This document shows, piece by piece, positions 8,420-16,879 of a DNA stretch of 64,000 bases. The notes below the pieces were generated by a model. The model searched no databases. It was given only the letters and a program-made list of their open reading frames with translations, and was not told where the DNA came from. Each line of letters starts with the position of its first letter. Position 1 is the stretch's first letter. Origin of the DNA: Flaviramulus_B aquimarinus (GTDB lineage Bacteria; Bacteroidota; Bacteroidia; Flavobacteriales; Flavobacteriaceae); the NCBI RefSeq assembly GCF_039543205.1, contig NZ_BAABJH010000001.1, positions 186,001 through 250,000 of the forward strand, given 5' to 3'. A program made the translations under genes and the position numbers.

Positions 8420-8983
8420 TTAACGACTCATTTCATAATCTTGATGTTTTAAAATTTGTTTTAATTTTTCTCTGGCATGAAATAATCTTGATTTAGTGGT
8501 TCCTACTGATATATTTAAAATCCCACTAATTTCTTTTAAAGAATAGTCTTGCACATAAAATAACCTAATGACCACTTGTTGATTTTCAGGCAGAGTTTTA
8601 ATCGTTTTTAATAACGCGTTCTTTAATGGGGTATCATTGGTTTTTTCTTCAGTTAGTATTTCATCTTGTGTATATTTATGAGCTTCAACCGTTTGCTGTC
8701 TTCTTTTAGCTGCTTTAATCGTATCCAAAGACTTGTTATAAACAATCCTTAAAGCCCAACTTCCAAAACTATTTGGGTCTTTTAATCTATCTATTTTATT
8801 AATAATAGTACTCCAACTATCTTGAGCAATATCTTTTGCAACATCCGCATCTTTAACAATCCAAAATGCTTTTTCGCAAAATAGTTTATGCCAACGTCTA
8901 ACCAACAATGCCAATGCTTTATGGTCTCCAGACTGATAATCTAAAACCAGTTTTCTATCTATACTACGCTGCTTTTTATCCAT
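8420..8983 (-). CDS. ECF-type RNA polymerase sigma factor
   Basis: At 187 residues it is of typical sigma-24 size. Region 2 (about residues 15-85) contains KDADVAKDIAQDSWSTI and FGSWALRIVYNKSLDTIK. Region 4 (about 125-180) contains LPENQQVVIRLFYVQDYSLKEISGILNISVGTTKSRLFHAREKL split over the helix-turn-helix. It directs RNA polymerase to a dedicated set of promoters, probably in response to an envelope or stress signal sensed through the DUF6768 protein encoded just downstream. I saw no obvious autoregulatory ECF promoter upstream. Confidence 0.93.
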   Translation of the reverse strand: MDKKQRSIDRKLVLDYQSGDHKALALLVRRWHKLFCEKAFWIVKDADVAKDIAQDSWSTIINKIDRLKDPNSFGSWALRIVYNKSLDTIKAAKRRQQTVEAHKYTQDEILTEEKTNDTPLKNALLKTIKTLPENQQVVIRLFYVQDYSLKEISGILNISVGTTKSRLFHAREKLKQILKHQDYEMSR

Positions 8984-9106
8984 TAAAAACTTTTAACTTC
9001 TATATTAAAGACATTGGATATTAAAAAAGGTTCATATTATTTTCAATTTATTTCAAAATCTTCTAAAGTTAATAGAAATAAAGCAACATATATTTAATGT
9101 GATTAT

Positions 9107-9114
9107 TATTTTTG
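9107..9114 (+). promoter_or_regulatory. Promoter -7 element almost touching the rlmD start codon
   Basis: TATTTTTG ends 4 bp before the ATG. If it works as a -7 element, transcription would begin at or within a few bases of the start codon, giving a leaderless mRNA. No TTG is found at the usual distance upstream. Confidence 0.4.
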
Positions 9115-9118
9115 TAGC

Positions 9119-10534
9119 ATGTCTAGAAGAAGTAAACAGAGAAAACAAGTTTTTGAAAGCGTAGAAGTAATTGATGCTGGCGCTAAAGGAAAAACTATAG
9201 CCAAAGCACCTGATGGAAAAGTTATTTTCCTGCCAAATGCCGTGCCTGGTGATGTGGTAGATGTACAGACTTTTAAAAAACGAAAAGCTTATTATGAAGG
9301 AAAAGCCACCGTTTTTCATAAACTTTCAGGTAAAAGAGCACAACCAGCTTGCGAACATTTTGGAGTTTGCGGTGGTTGTAAGTGGCAAAACATGGCCTAT
9401 GAGCACCAATTGTTTTATAAACAAAAGGAAGTGACCAATAATTTAATACGCATTGGACAAATTGAGCTTCCAGAAATAACCCCTATTCTTGGTTCTGAAA
9501 ACCAATATTTCTACCGAAATAAAATGGAATTCTCCTTTAGCGATAGCCGTTGGTTAACATTGGAAGAAATTCAGTCCGATGAAGATTTAGAAGATAGAAA
9601 TGCTTTAGGGTTTCATATTCCAGGCATGTGGGATAAAATTCTAGACTTAAATAAATGCCACCTGCAAGCCGACCCTTCAAATGCCATTAGAAATGCCGTA
9701 AAACAATTTGCAGTTGAAAACGAATTGGAATTCTTTAATACACGAAATCAAACAGGTTTATTACGTACTATGATGATTCGTACATCTAGCACAGGCAATA
9801 TTATGGTAATGCTTCAGTTTTTTAAAGAAGATAAAACTAAGCGTGAACTATTATTGAATTTTATTGCAGAAACCTTTCCGCAGATAACATCATTACAATA
9901 CGTTATTAACGGAAAAGCCAATGATACTATTTACGATCAAGACGTTATTTGCTATAAAGGAAATGACCATATTTTTGAAGAGATGGAAGGTTTAAAGTTT
10001 AAAATAAACGCAAAATCTTTTTATCAAACCAACTCCACCCAAGCTTTTGAACTCTATAAAATAACGCGGAATTTTGCAGGTTTAACAGGCCATGAATTGG
10101 TTTACGATTTATACACAGGAACAGGTACCATTGCACAATTTGTTGCAAAACAAGCCAGTAAGGTTATTGGTGTAGAATCTGTACCAGATGCTATAACTGC
10201 TGCAAAAGAAAATGCTCAATTAAATAAGATTAATAACGTTGAGTTCTTTGTTGGCGATATGAAACAGGTTTTCAATAACACGTTTATTGAAACCCACGGA
10301 CAGCCCGATGTTATAATTACCGATCCACCACGAGATGGTATGCATAAAGATGTCGTGCAACAAATTTTGAACATTGCACCAAAGCGAGTAGTTTACGTAA
10401 GTTGTAATAGCGCCACCCAAGCCAGAGATTTGGCATTAATGGATGCACAATATAAAGTCATAAAAACCCAAGCAGTAGATATGTTTCCACAGACTTTTCA
10501 TGTGGAAAATGTTGTACTTTTGGAACGTCGATAG
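9119..10534 (+). CDS. rlmD: 23S rRNA (uracil-5)-methyltransferase RlmD
   Basis: The enzyme methylates C5 of a uracil in 23S rRNA (U1939 in E. coli) with SAM. Residues about 10-70 form a TRAM RNA-binding domain. Four cysteines (C78, C84, C87 in CEHFGVCGGC, and C180) are placed to hold a 4Fe-4S cluster. The C-terminal half is the methyltransferase, with LVYDLYTGTGTIAQFVA for SAM binding, the DPPRDGMHKDV motif, and the catalytic cysteine in YVSCNSATQARDL. The length of 471 residues fits the family. RlmD and RlmCD-type enzymes overlap in specificity, so the exact target base is inferred. Confidence 0.92.
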   Translation: MSRRSKQRKQVFESVEVIDAGAKGKTIAKAPDGKVIFLPNAVPGDVVDVQTFKKRKAYYEGKATVFHKLSGKRAQPACEHFGVCGGCKWQNMAYEHQLFYKQKEVTNNLIRIGQIELPEITPILGSENQYFYRNKMEFSFSDSRWLTLEEIQSDEDLEDRNALGFHIPGMWDKILDLNKCHLQADPSNAIRNAVKQFAVENELEFFNTRNQTGLLRTMMIRTSSTGNIMVMLQFFKEDKTKRELLLNFIAETFPQITSLQYVINGKANDTIYDQDVICYKGNDHIFEEMEGLKFKINAKSFYQTNSTQAFELYKITRNFAGLTGHELVYDLYTGTGTIAQFVAKQASKVIGVESVPDAITAAKENAQLNKINNVEFFVGDMKQVFNNTFIETHGQPDVIITDPPRDGMHKDVVQQILNIAPKRVVYVSCNSATQARDLALMDAQYKVIKTQAVDMFPQTFHVENVVLLERR

Positions 10535-10611
10535 ATTAACGTTAAATAAAAACCAAAGCTATCTTAATAAATTCATCTTGAATGGTGCTGGAAAATCTAT
10601 TTAAATTAAAA

Positions 10612-11154
10612 ATGAAATATTTTAAAATTCTAATAATTCCACTTGTTTTGATAGCTATACTATCAATAAGTTGCGAACGTGATGATATTTGTGCAGAAAG
10701 CACGCCTACCACCCCTAGACTAATCATAGATTTTATTAATGCCAGCAATCCAGATAACAATAAAAATGTTTTTGGTTTAGTTGCGGTTGGGGTTGGCAAT
10801 GATTTTGTCCTAGCAGATTTCAATATTGTTACCACAAACGATCTTATTTTACCTTTAAAAACAGATGATAATACAACACAGTATATAATTATAAAAGAAG
10901 CTTCGGTTAATGATAATGATACACCTGATGATACAAGTGATGATTTTTATGACGGAAATCAAGACATTATTACCATAAATTATAGCCGGGAAGAAGTTTA
11001 TGTATCACGAGCCTGCGGCTTTAAAACCATCTTTAAAAATGTGACTCTTACCATTGAACCTGATTCCGATAACTGGATGCTTTCTAGACAACCCGCAACC
11101 GATAACCAATCTGTAGAAGATGAAACAGCAGCACACTTTACCATATCTCATTAG
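10612..11154 (+). CDS. DUF6452 family lipoprotein
   Basis: I chose the ATG at 10612 because it starts a clean lipoprotein signal (MKYFKILIIPLVLIAILSISC, split at the lipobox ISC); an upstream ATG at 10582 would add ten residues before it. The mature part begins ERDDICAES, typical of DUF6452, and has a conserved later Cys in RACGFK. The function is unknown; it is an envelope lipoprotein. It overlaps the next gene (DUF6048) by 35 bp, and DUF6452 and DUF6048 genes are regular partners in Flavobacteria, which supports both calls. Confidence 0.82.
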   Translation: MKYFKILIIPLVLIAILSISCERDDICAESTPTTPRLIIDFINASNPDNNKNVFGLVAVGVGNDFVLADFNIVTTNDLILPLKTDDNTTQYIIIKEASVNDNDTPDDTSDDFYDGNQDIITINYSREEVYVSRACGFKTIFKNVTLTIEPDSDNWMLSRQPATDNQSVEDETAAHFTISH

Positions 11155-11851
11155 TAGTTTAGCTTGCATGCTATTCTTTTGTGTATCTGTTAGCGCACAA
11201 AACGATAGCATTATTAGTACAGCCAACGATTCTACTAAAATAAAACTTAAATACGGACTTCGTGTAGGTGCTGATGTTGGGAGGCTTATTCGGTCTTTTG
11301 TTGACGATGATTTTTCTGGATTTGAAATAATGGCAGACTACCGACTTAAAAAAAGCCTATACATTGCAGGCGAAATTGGTATCGAAGAAAAAAACACCAT
11401 TACAGATTTTTTAGATGTCACCACTCAAGGTAGCTACTTAAAAGCTGGTATAGATTTAAATATGTACCAAAACTGGTTGGATATGGACAACATGATTTAT
11501 GCTGGTTTTCGTCTAGGTGCGAGTAGTTTTAGCCATGATCTAAATAGTTTTAACGTTTATACGACCAATCAATATTGGAATCCTCAATTTTTATCAACAG
11601 ATGCTCTAGAGTTTGATGGATTAACAGCATTTTGGGCCGAAATTATTTTAGGACTAAAAATAGAACTATTCAATAATTTATTTTTAGGTTTAAACGTACA
11701 ACTCAAAATTTTAGCTAGTGAAACTGTACCTAATAATTTTGAAAACATTTATATTCCTGGGTTTGGAAAAACCTATGACAGTAGTGGTGTTGGTGCTGGT
11801 TATAGTTATTTTTTATCATATAGGATTCCTCTTTACAAGAAAGACAAATAG
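11120..11851 (+). CDS. DUF6048 family outer-membrane-type protein
   Basis: The N-terminal signal peptide ends near SVSAQ. The mature protein is beta-rich with alternating hydrophobic residues (KYGLRVGADVGRLIRS, SYLKAGIDLNMY, MIYAGFRLGASSF) and ends in an aromatic strand (YSYFLSYRIPLYKK), as expected for a small outer-membrane beta-barrel. This pattern and its overlap with the DUF6452 gene identify DUF6048. The 35 bp overlap implies translational coupling. Function is unknown. Confidence 0.82.
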   Translation: MKQQHTLPYLISSLACMLFFCVSVSAQNDSIISTANDSTKIKLKYGLRVGADVGRLIRSFVDDDFSGFEIMADYRLKKSLYIAGEIGIEEKNTITDFLDVTTQGSYLKAGIDLNMYQNWLDMDNMIYAGFRLGASSFSHDLNSFNVYTTNQYWNPQFLSTDALEFDGLTAFWAEIILGLKIELFNNLFLGLNVQLKILASETVPNNFENIYIPGFGKTYDSSGVGAGYSYFLSYRIPLYKKDK

Positions 11852-11868
11852 CCCTTTACATATATTGA

Positions 11869-12765
11869 ATGAAATTATCTAAGGTTGATTATATAAAAGC
11901 ACGGAACTTTATACTCACAAATGCGAGAATGATAGAACGGCGCTTGTTTGAATTTTATTTTGAAAACGGAGATAATACTGGTGTTTTTCATGCAGTTTAC
12001 GCTTACCGAAACCCAGATGGTGGTTTTGGGCATGGTATGGAACCAGATACAGCATCTCCGGAAAGTCAGCCTCTTTTTAGCGTTATGGCTCTTGAGACTT
12101 TAGATGAAGTTGGCTATCTAAATGCTGATTTGATCCAAAAAGACTTTATGCCATACTTTGAACGTATTACAACTGAAAATGGAGGAATTCCATGGATGTT
12201 TAAGCCTATAAGTTCATACCCTTGTGAAGAACATTTTAAAACGGTTAAAGAATGGGCTGCTTTAAGTACAACGGCGCCTTTATTGGGAATTTTAGAAAAA
12301 TACAATTTAAATTTACCTTGGATGAAAAAGGCAGAGCAATTTGTTTGGAGTGAAATTGATCGGATAAAAGAAAAACACGTTTTCTGTTACCTGTGTATTC
12401 CTAGATGGCTCATGTTTTTGAAATACACTAGAAATCAAGAAAAAGCAAAACAAACAATTCACGATTTAAAACATTGGATATTAGCTGATGGTGTGCTTTG
12501 TAAAGACCTATCTGATGATGGCTGGGGCCTTTATGGAAAACCTCATAGTTTAAATTACGCGCCTTCCCCTAAGAGTATCCTATCTCCAATATTTTCTCAA
12601 GAAACAATAGATGCTGATATAAAAACGCTAATTAATCGACAAAAAAGCGATGGAAGATGGGATACTTGGTATGGAATTAGCGAAGGGACAAAACTAGAGT
12701 GGGCTGGTATCCAAACTCTATCGGTTTTAAAGGCTTTGAAGCATTATGACAGAATTGAAAAATAA
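11869..12765 (+). CDS. Alpha-toroid (prenyltransferase/squalene cyclase-fold) protein of unknown role
   Basis: The sequence carries the repeat pattern of the (alpha/alpha) toroid fold: YRNPDGGFGHGMEPD near residue 45, ENGGIPWMF near 105, and QKSDGRWDTWYG followed by EWAGIQTLSVLKAL near 265. These recall QW-type repeats. The DCTAE or DXDD catalytic motifs of squalene or terpene cyclases are not visible, so a cyclase activity is not supported. The gene starts 17 bp after the DUF6048 gene and is probably in the same transcript. The protein has no signal peptide and is likely cytoplasmic. Confidence 0.6.
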   Translation: MKLSKVDYIKARNFILTNARMIERRLFEFYFENGDNTGVFHAVYAYRNPDGGFGHGMEPDTASPESQPLFSVMALETLDEVGYLNADLIQKDFMPYFERITTENGGIPWMFKPISSYPCEEHFKTVKEWAALSTTAPLLGILEKYNLNLPWMKKAEQFVWSEIDRIKEKHVFCYLCIPRWLMFLKYTRNQEKAKQTIHDLKHWILADGVLCKDLSDDGWGLYGKPHSLNYAPSPKSILSPIFSQETIDADIKTLINRQKSDGRWDTWYGISEGTKLEWAGIQTLSVLKALKHYDRIEK

Positions 12766-12845
12766 ATAGTACCCTAGTTTTTACCGCTAGTTTTAATACC
12801 AACTTATTTTAGACTAAAATTGTAACTTTACTCCAAAATCCAACT

Positions 12846-13358
12846 ATGTCAAATACTTTTGCCGCTATAGACTTCGAAACTGCTAAAGGGCACCATATTT
12901 GTTCTGTTGGGATTGTAACTTTTAAAGATGGTGTTATTGTAGATGAGTTTCATGCCTTAATTCAACCACCAAACAACACCTATAATTGGCACAACCAACA
13001 AGTACATGGTATTACAGAAAACGACACTCGGTTTTCTCCAAATTTTAGTGTGGTATACCCTGAAATTAAAAAGCGTATTTCTGGTATCGTTACCGTGGCC
13101 CACAACGAATCTTTTGACAGAACTGTTTTGTTAAAGACAATGAAGGATTACAACATTCCACAATCAGATTTAATGATGCAAGAACATTGGGAATGTACCC
13201 TTAAAATTTACCGTAAAAAAGGCTACAAACCTGCCAAATTAGACGCTTGTTGCAAAGTACATAATATAGCTTTAAAGCACCATGATGCATTGTCTGATGC
13301 ACGTGCTTGTGGGAAGCTGTTTTTGATTTCTCAATATGAGCGCTTACCTTTGTTTTAA
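12846..13358 (+). CDS. DEDDh 3'-5' exonuclease (DnaQ-like)
   Basis: The DEDD metal ligands are visible: FAAIDFET supplies Asp and Glu near residues 8-10, VAHNESFDRTVL supplies the next Asp near 96, and HHDALSDARAC supplies the H-x4-D near 149-154. The enzyme should remove nucleotides from 3' ends of DNA or RNA. At 170 residues it is a stand-alone exonuclease domain, close to the ExoX/DnaQ group without a polymerase or UvrC part. A near-consensus -7 element (TAACTTTA, around 12821) precedes it. The substrate is not predictable. Confidence 0.87.
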   Translation: MSNTFAAIDFETAKGHHICSVGIVTFKDGVIVDEFHALIQPPNNTYNWHNQQVHGITENDTRFSPNFSVVYPEIKKRISGIVTVAHNESFDRTVLLKTMKDYNIPQSDLMMQEHWECTLKIYRKKGYKPAKLDACCKVHNIALKHHDALSDARACGKLFLISQYERLPLF

Positions 13359-13399
13359 AGACATAGAAGTTGTAAGACCTCTGTCTTCTAAGGAATTTG

Positions 13400-14557
13400 T
13401 CACTTCATATATTTCCCCTTTTTACTACCTTCATACATGACATATTTAACCAATCGGGATTCTAACTTTGCATTATAGAGTTGTATTTTTCGTGATGGTC
13501 GTAAACCCACATGTTTTAGCGCATCTAGGTTACTAGTTATAAACCAAGCATCTGTTCCTGGATAGTTTTGTTTTAGGGTATCTCCAATATTTGCGTAAAA
13601 TGCTTCCATATCGATATTTAAACGCTCACCATACGGTGGATTAAATACCATGTGCAATTTATCTTCACCTCCTTTTTGGGTTTTAAAGAAATCTTCGTGT
13701 TTTACGTCTATAAAATCTTCTAATTGGGCATTTATTATATTTTCCTTAGCCTTGGTAACAGCACTTGGTGCTTTATCATACCCAATAATTCTATGATGGA
13801 AATCGCGGGTTTTACCGAGTAAGGATTCCTCAATTTTTTCAAATAAATCGACATCCCAATCTTGCCAACGTTCAAATGCAAATTCTTTTCGCATAAGGTT
13901 TGGTGGTATATTACAGGCTATCATAGCAGCTTCTATAAGCATGGTACCAGAGCCACACATGGGGTCCATGAAATCGGTTTGTCCGTCCCAACCTGATAAC
14001 ATGATGAGTCCTGCTGCCAATACTTCGTTTATAGGCGCTATATTAGTCGCGGTTTTATAACCACGCTTATGTAAGGAATCGCCAGAAGAATCTAAGGAAA
14101 TAGTACAACGTCGTCTGTCGATATGCACATTTATTTTTAGGTCTGGAAATTTAAGGTCTACGTTTGGACGTTGCCCATCGGTATCTCTAAATTTATCGAC
14201 TATGGCATCTTTTGTTTTTTGTGCAATATATAGCGAATGCGAAAACAAATCGGAATGAATGGTAGCATCAACCGCCAGTGTTCCTGTAGGTTTTAGATAC
14301 TGCGCCCAATCCATGGCATAGATTTTATCGTATAAATCTTTTTCGTTATTAACGTTAAATGAATGAATGGGTTTTAATATTTTAACGGCTGTACGCAAGG
14401 CCAAATTGGCTTTGTACATAAAGCCTTGATCGCCAGAAAAAGCGACGTTTCGAACCCCTTTCTTTACGTATTGCGCACCAAGTTGCGTCAGTTCTTTTTC
14501 TAATAAATCCTCAAAGCCAAATAATGTTTTGGCTACCATATTGAAATTTTCTACCAT
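13400..14557 (-). CDS. THUMP-domain rRNA methyltransferase (RlmL N-terminal-like)
   Basis: This is a SAM-dependent RNA guanine N2-methyltransferase of the RlmL/TrmN class. The N-terminal 150 residues contain the ferredoxin-like and THUMP RNA-binding parts (TLFGFEDLLEKELTQLGA; DKFRDTDGQRPNVDL). The catalytic part has DPMCGSGTMLIEAAMIA for SAM and the NPPYGERL active-site motif that targets an exocyclic amine. At 385 residues it equals only the first module of E. coli RlmL and lacks the RlmK half, as is usual in Bacteroidota. The target in 23S rRNA (G2445 in E. coli) is inferred. Confidence 0.9.
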   Translation of the reverse strand: MVENFNMVAKTLFGFEDLLEKELTQLGAQYVKKGVRNVAFSGDQGFMYKANLALRTAVKILKPIHSFNVNNEKDLYDKIYAMDWAQYLKPTGTLAVDATIHSDLFSHSLYIAQKTKDAIVDKFRDTDGQRPNVDLKFPDLKINVHIDRRRCTISLDSSGDSLHKRGYKTATNIAPINEVLAAGLIMLSGWDGQTDFMDPMCGSGTMLIEAAMIACNIPPNLMRKEFAFERWQDWDVDLFEKIEESLLGKTRDFHHRIIGYDKAPSAVTKAKENIINAQLEDFIDVKHEDFFKTQKGGEDKLHMVFNPPYGERLNIDMEAFYANIGDTLKQNYPGTDAWFITSNLDALKHVGLRPSRKIQLYNAKLESRLVKYVMYEGSKKGKYMK

Positions 14558-14583
14558 TTTTTTCGTCTACTTCTAATAGGTTG

Positions 14584-14591
14584 CAAAAATA
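14584..14591 (-). promoter_or_regulatory. Promoter -7 element of the THUMP methyltransferase gene
   Basis: On the minus strand this reads TATTTTTG and lies 26 bp upstream of the start codon, the same offset seen for three other minus-strand genes here. A TTG at the ideal spacing is missing. Confidence 0.4.
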
Positions 14592-14629
14592 ATGTAATTT
14601 TGCGCAAATTAACTAGCAATAGCGGATAA

Positions 14630-14720
14630 TGGGTTAAGGATTGCAGTGGAAAGCCCACAGCGAGCTACGAGCGAGGACTTGTAACGCAAAACCTGACCTC
14701 GCATCTGGCGGGGTAACCCC
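14630..14720 (+). ncRNA. GC-rich structured element, possible RNA or dispersed repeat
   Basis: This block is far richer in G and C than its surroundings and ends 11 bp before the methyltransferase ATG. It can fold into a long stem: GGTTA (14632-14636) with TGACC (14694-14698), G14638 with C14692, and TTGC (14641-14644) with GCAA (14686-14689). Inside is a hairpin GTGG/CCAC (14646-14649, 14655-14658), and downstream GGGG/CCCC (14710-14713, 14717-14720) with a TAA loop. It could be a structured RNA or a family-wide intergenic repeat; I have a general impression of similar blocks in Flavobacteriaceae but cannot confirm it. No coding frame fits. Confidence 0.5.
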
Positions 14721-14731
14721 AAAAATAAACT

Positions 14732-15463
14732 ATGACTAAAGACACAACAACTTGGTTTACTTCTTGGTTTGACACACCATTTTACCACATTTTATATAAA
14801 GACCGAAATGATACTGAAGCGCATGCATTTATGGATACGCTTACGAATTATTTGAATATTCCAGAGGGTGGCACCGTACTAGATTTGGCTTGTGGTAAGG
14901 GGCGACATGCTTTATACCTCAACAAAATCGGGTATGATGTTACGGGTGTGGATTTAAGTGAAAACAGCATTGCTTTTGCGAAACAGTTTGAAAACCACCG
15001 CTTACGCTTTGATGTACACGATATGTGCAAACCTTACCACAAACAGTTTGATGCAGTTTTTAATTTATTTACCAGCTTTGGGTATTTTGATGATGATGCG
15101 GATAATTTAAAAACCATTAAAGCTATAAAAGCCGAACTAAATACTTTTGGTTTTGGCGTTATTGATTTTATGAATACTGACTTTGTTATTGATAATTTAG
15201 TTCCCGAGGAGATAAAAACTGTTGATGGTATTGATTTTCATTTAAAACGTTATGTTGAAGGTGGATATATTATAAAAGATATTACTTTTACAGCTGATAA
15301 TCGGTTATATAATTTTCAGGAGCGTGTACGTGGGCTTACTTTAGCTGATTTTGAATTGCTTTTTAAGCAGGCTTGTGTAGATTTGCTAGATGTTTTTGGT
15401 GATTATAAATTGCATAAGTTTAATACTAAAACATCGGAGCGTTTAGTGATGATTTTTAAATAA
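14732..15463 (+). CDS. Class I SAM-dependent methyltransferase
   Basis: Motif I is VLDLACGKGRHALYL near residue 50, followed by the acidic motif II in VTGVDLSENSIAFAKQ and a motif near FDAVFNLFTSFGYFDD. This is the methyltransferase 25/11 type that acts on small molecules or unknown substrates. There is no transmembrane part. The substrate cannot be predicted. It is transcribed alone, and the GC-rich foldable element directly in front of it suggests possible control of its translation. Confidence 0.85.
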   Translation: MTKDTTTWFTSWFDTPFYHILYKDRNDTEAHAFMDTLTNYLNIPEGGTVLDLACGKGRHALYLNKIGYDVTGVDLSENSIAFAKQFENHRLRFDVHDMCKPYHKQFDAVFNLFTSFGYFDDDADNLKTIKAIKAELNTFGFGVIDFMNTDFVIDNLVPEEIKTVDGIDFHLKRYVEGGYIIKDITFTADNRLYNFQERVRGLTLADFELLFKQACVDLLDVFGDYKLHKFNTKTSERLVMIFK

Positions 15464-15560
15464 GTTAATAATTGCCATTTGGTTTTAATTGTTTTTGTAG
15501 TTTTATACTTACTACTACAGATTATTATGAGTTGGTTTTAAAATTGAATAGTTTCTTTAA

Positions 15561-16235
15561 ATGAATAAATTTCTTTTTCCTGTATATGCTGTTATTTTAG
15601 GTATTGCCATTGCCATACTATCTAAAAATAAAAAAAACTGGAACACGAAGCTCCTTCTCTCTTTTAGTGGAGCTTTTTTATTGGCACTAACGCTTTTTGA
15701 ATTATTGCCCGAAGTTTATAGTCATTTGGATACCAAGCTTACCGGACTGTTTATTATGTGCGGTATTTTATTGCAAATTGTTTTGGAGTTATTTTCTAAA
15801 GGTGCCGAACATGGGCATGTACACATTCATAAACATGAAACGGCTTTTCCGTGGTTATTGTTTATAAGTTTGTGTATTCATAGTTTTTTAGAAGGGTTCC
15901 CGATACACCAGCATAACGACATGGTTTATGGTGTTTTAGTGCATAAAGTTCCTATTGCCACTTTAATAAGCATGTTTTTATTTCAATCGAAATTTAGTAA
16001 CATGCAAATTATTGCCTTTTTAGTGGTTTTTACCGCCATGACACCTTTAGGTACTTATATTTCCAACACCTCGAACTTAAGCATACATTTAGCACATAGT
16101 ATAAATGCTATTGTTATTGGGATATTTTTTCATATTTCAACCACTATTTTATTTGAAAGTGGTGAAGGCCATAAATTCAATTTATCAAAGTTTATATCTA
16201 TTATTCTTGGGGTTGGGATAGCTTATTTGATATAA
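15561..16235 (+). CDS. ZIP family divalent metal transporter
   Basis: The protein has about eight membrane helices in 224 residues. Helix IV carries HSFLEGFPIHQH and helix V carries VHKVPIATLISMF, the ZIP signatures whose His and Glu residues form the metal path. A His-rich cytoplasmic loop (EHGHVHIHKHE) between helices III and IV is typical. It should import or release zinc or a similar metal. It stands alone; no Zur-like operator is obvious. Confidence 0.9.
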   Translation: MNKFLFPVYAVILGIAIAILSKNKKNWNTKLLLSFSGAFLLALTLFELLPEVYSHLDTKLTGLFIMCGILLQIVLELFSKGAEHGHVHIHKHETAFPWLLFISLCIHSFLEGFPIHQHNDMVYGVLVHKVPIATLISMFLFQSKFSNMQIIAFLVVFTAMTPLGTYISNTSNLSIHLAHSINAIVIGIFFHISTTILFESGEGHKFNLSKFISIILGVGIAYLI

Positions 16236-16321
16236 AATGAGAACAAATAATAGAGAAAAAAAAATACAGAGTACTGGTTATAAGTCTTTTGTCTTTTCTC
16301 TATTTTCTAATATCTTTTTCA

Positions 16322-16750
16322 ATGTTTAGCAAAGAAGAATCTAGGCTTTTACGGCAAGAATTTTGGACAAGCTTTGGAAAATCGTTTCCAAGGAAATGGA
16401 TTTTGTATGATACTAAACTTAAAGGTTTAAGTTTTAAATTTTACTTTGACAATAAAAAAGCTTTGGTCGCTTTAGATTTAGAAGACGACTTAGAAAACCG
16501 TATTAAATACTGGGAAAAACTACTGGCTTTAAAATCGATTCTTTTAGATGATTATCTTCCTGATACTATATATGATGAAGAATACGTTTTAGATAACCAT
16601 AAAGAAATCTCCAGAATCTATCTGCCTTTAGAACAAAAAGTATCGATCCATAACAAAAATGCTTGGCGTGATGTTATGGAATTCTTTAATAAAAACATGA
16701 GTTTGTTTGAAGCTTTTTTTGAGGAATATAAGGATGTTATTGAAGGATGA
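16322..16750 (+). CDS. DUF4268 family protein
   Basis: I chose the ATG at 16322 over an in-frame TTG at 16289, because family members begin MFSKEESRLLRQEFWTSFGK. The rest (SFPRKWILYDTKLKGLSFKF; WEKLLALKSILLDD) fits DUF4268, a soluble alpha/beta family also found as the C-terminal part of some endonuclease-like proteins. Here the domain is alone, in a 142-residue protein. The function is unknown. Confidence 0.8.
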   Translation: MFSKEESRLLRQEFWTSFGKSFPRKWILYDTKLKGLSFKFYFDNKKALVALDLEDDLENRIKYWEKLLALKSILLDDYLPDTIYDEEYVLDNHKEISRIYLPLEQKVSIHNKNAWRDVMEFFNKNMSLFEAFFEEYKDVIEG

Positions 16751-16879
16751 AATTGATTTACGATTGACGGTTTTTTGATTGATAATAAAAAATTTATTTG
16801 ATAGATTTTTATCATAAAATAAAAAAAACTCTTTTTAACGAAAACAACTAAATACTGAGATCGTAACTGAGACTGAATA

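Noticed and set aside
13359..13399. Terminator between the exonuclease and THUMP methyltransferase genes
   Set aside because: AGACA/TGTCT gives only five pairs with a long loop and no T-run.
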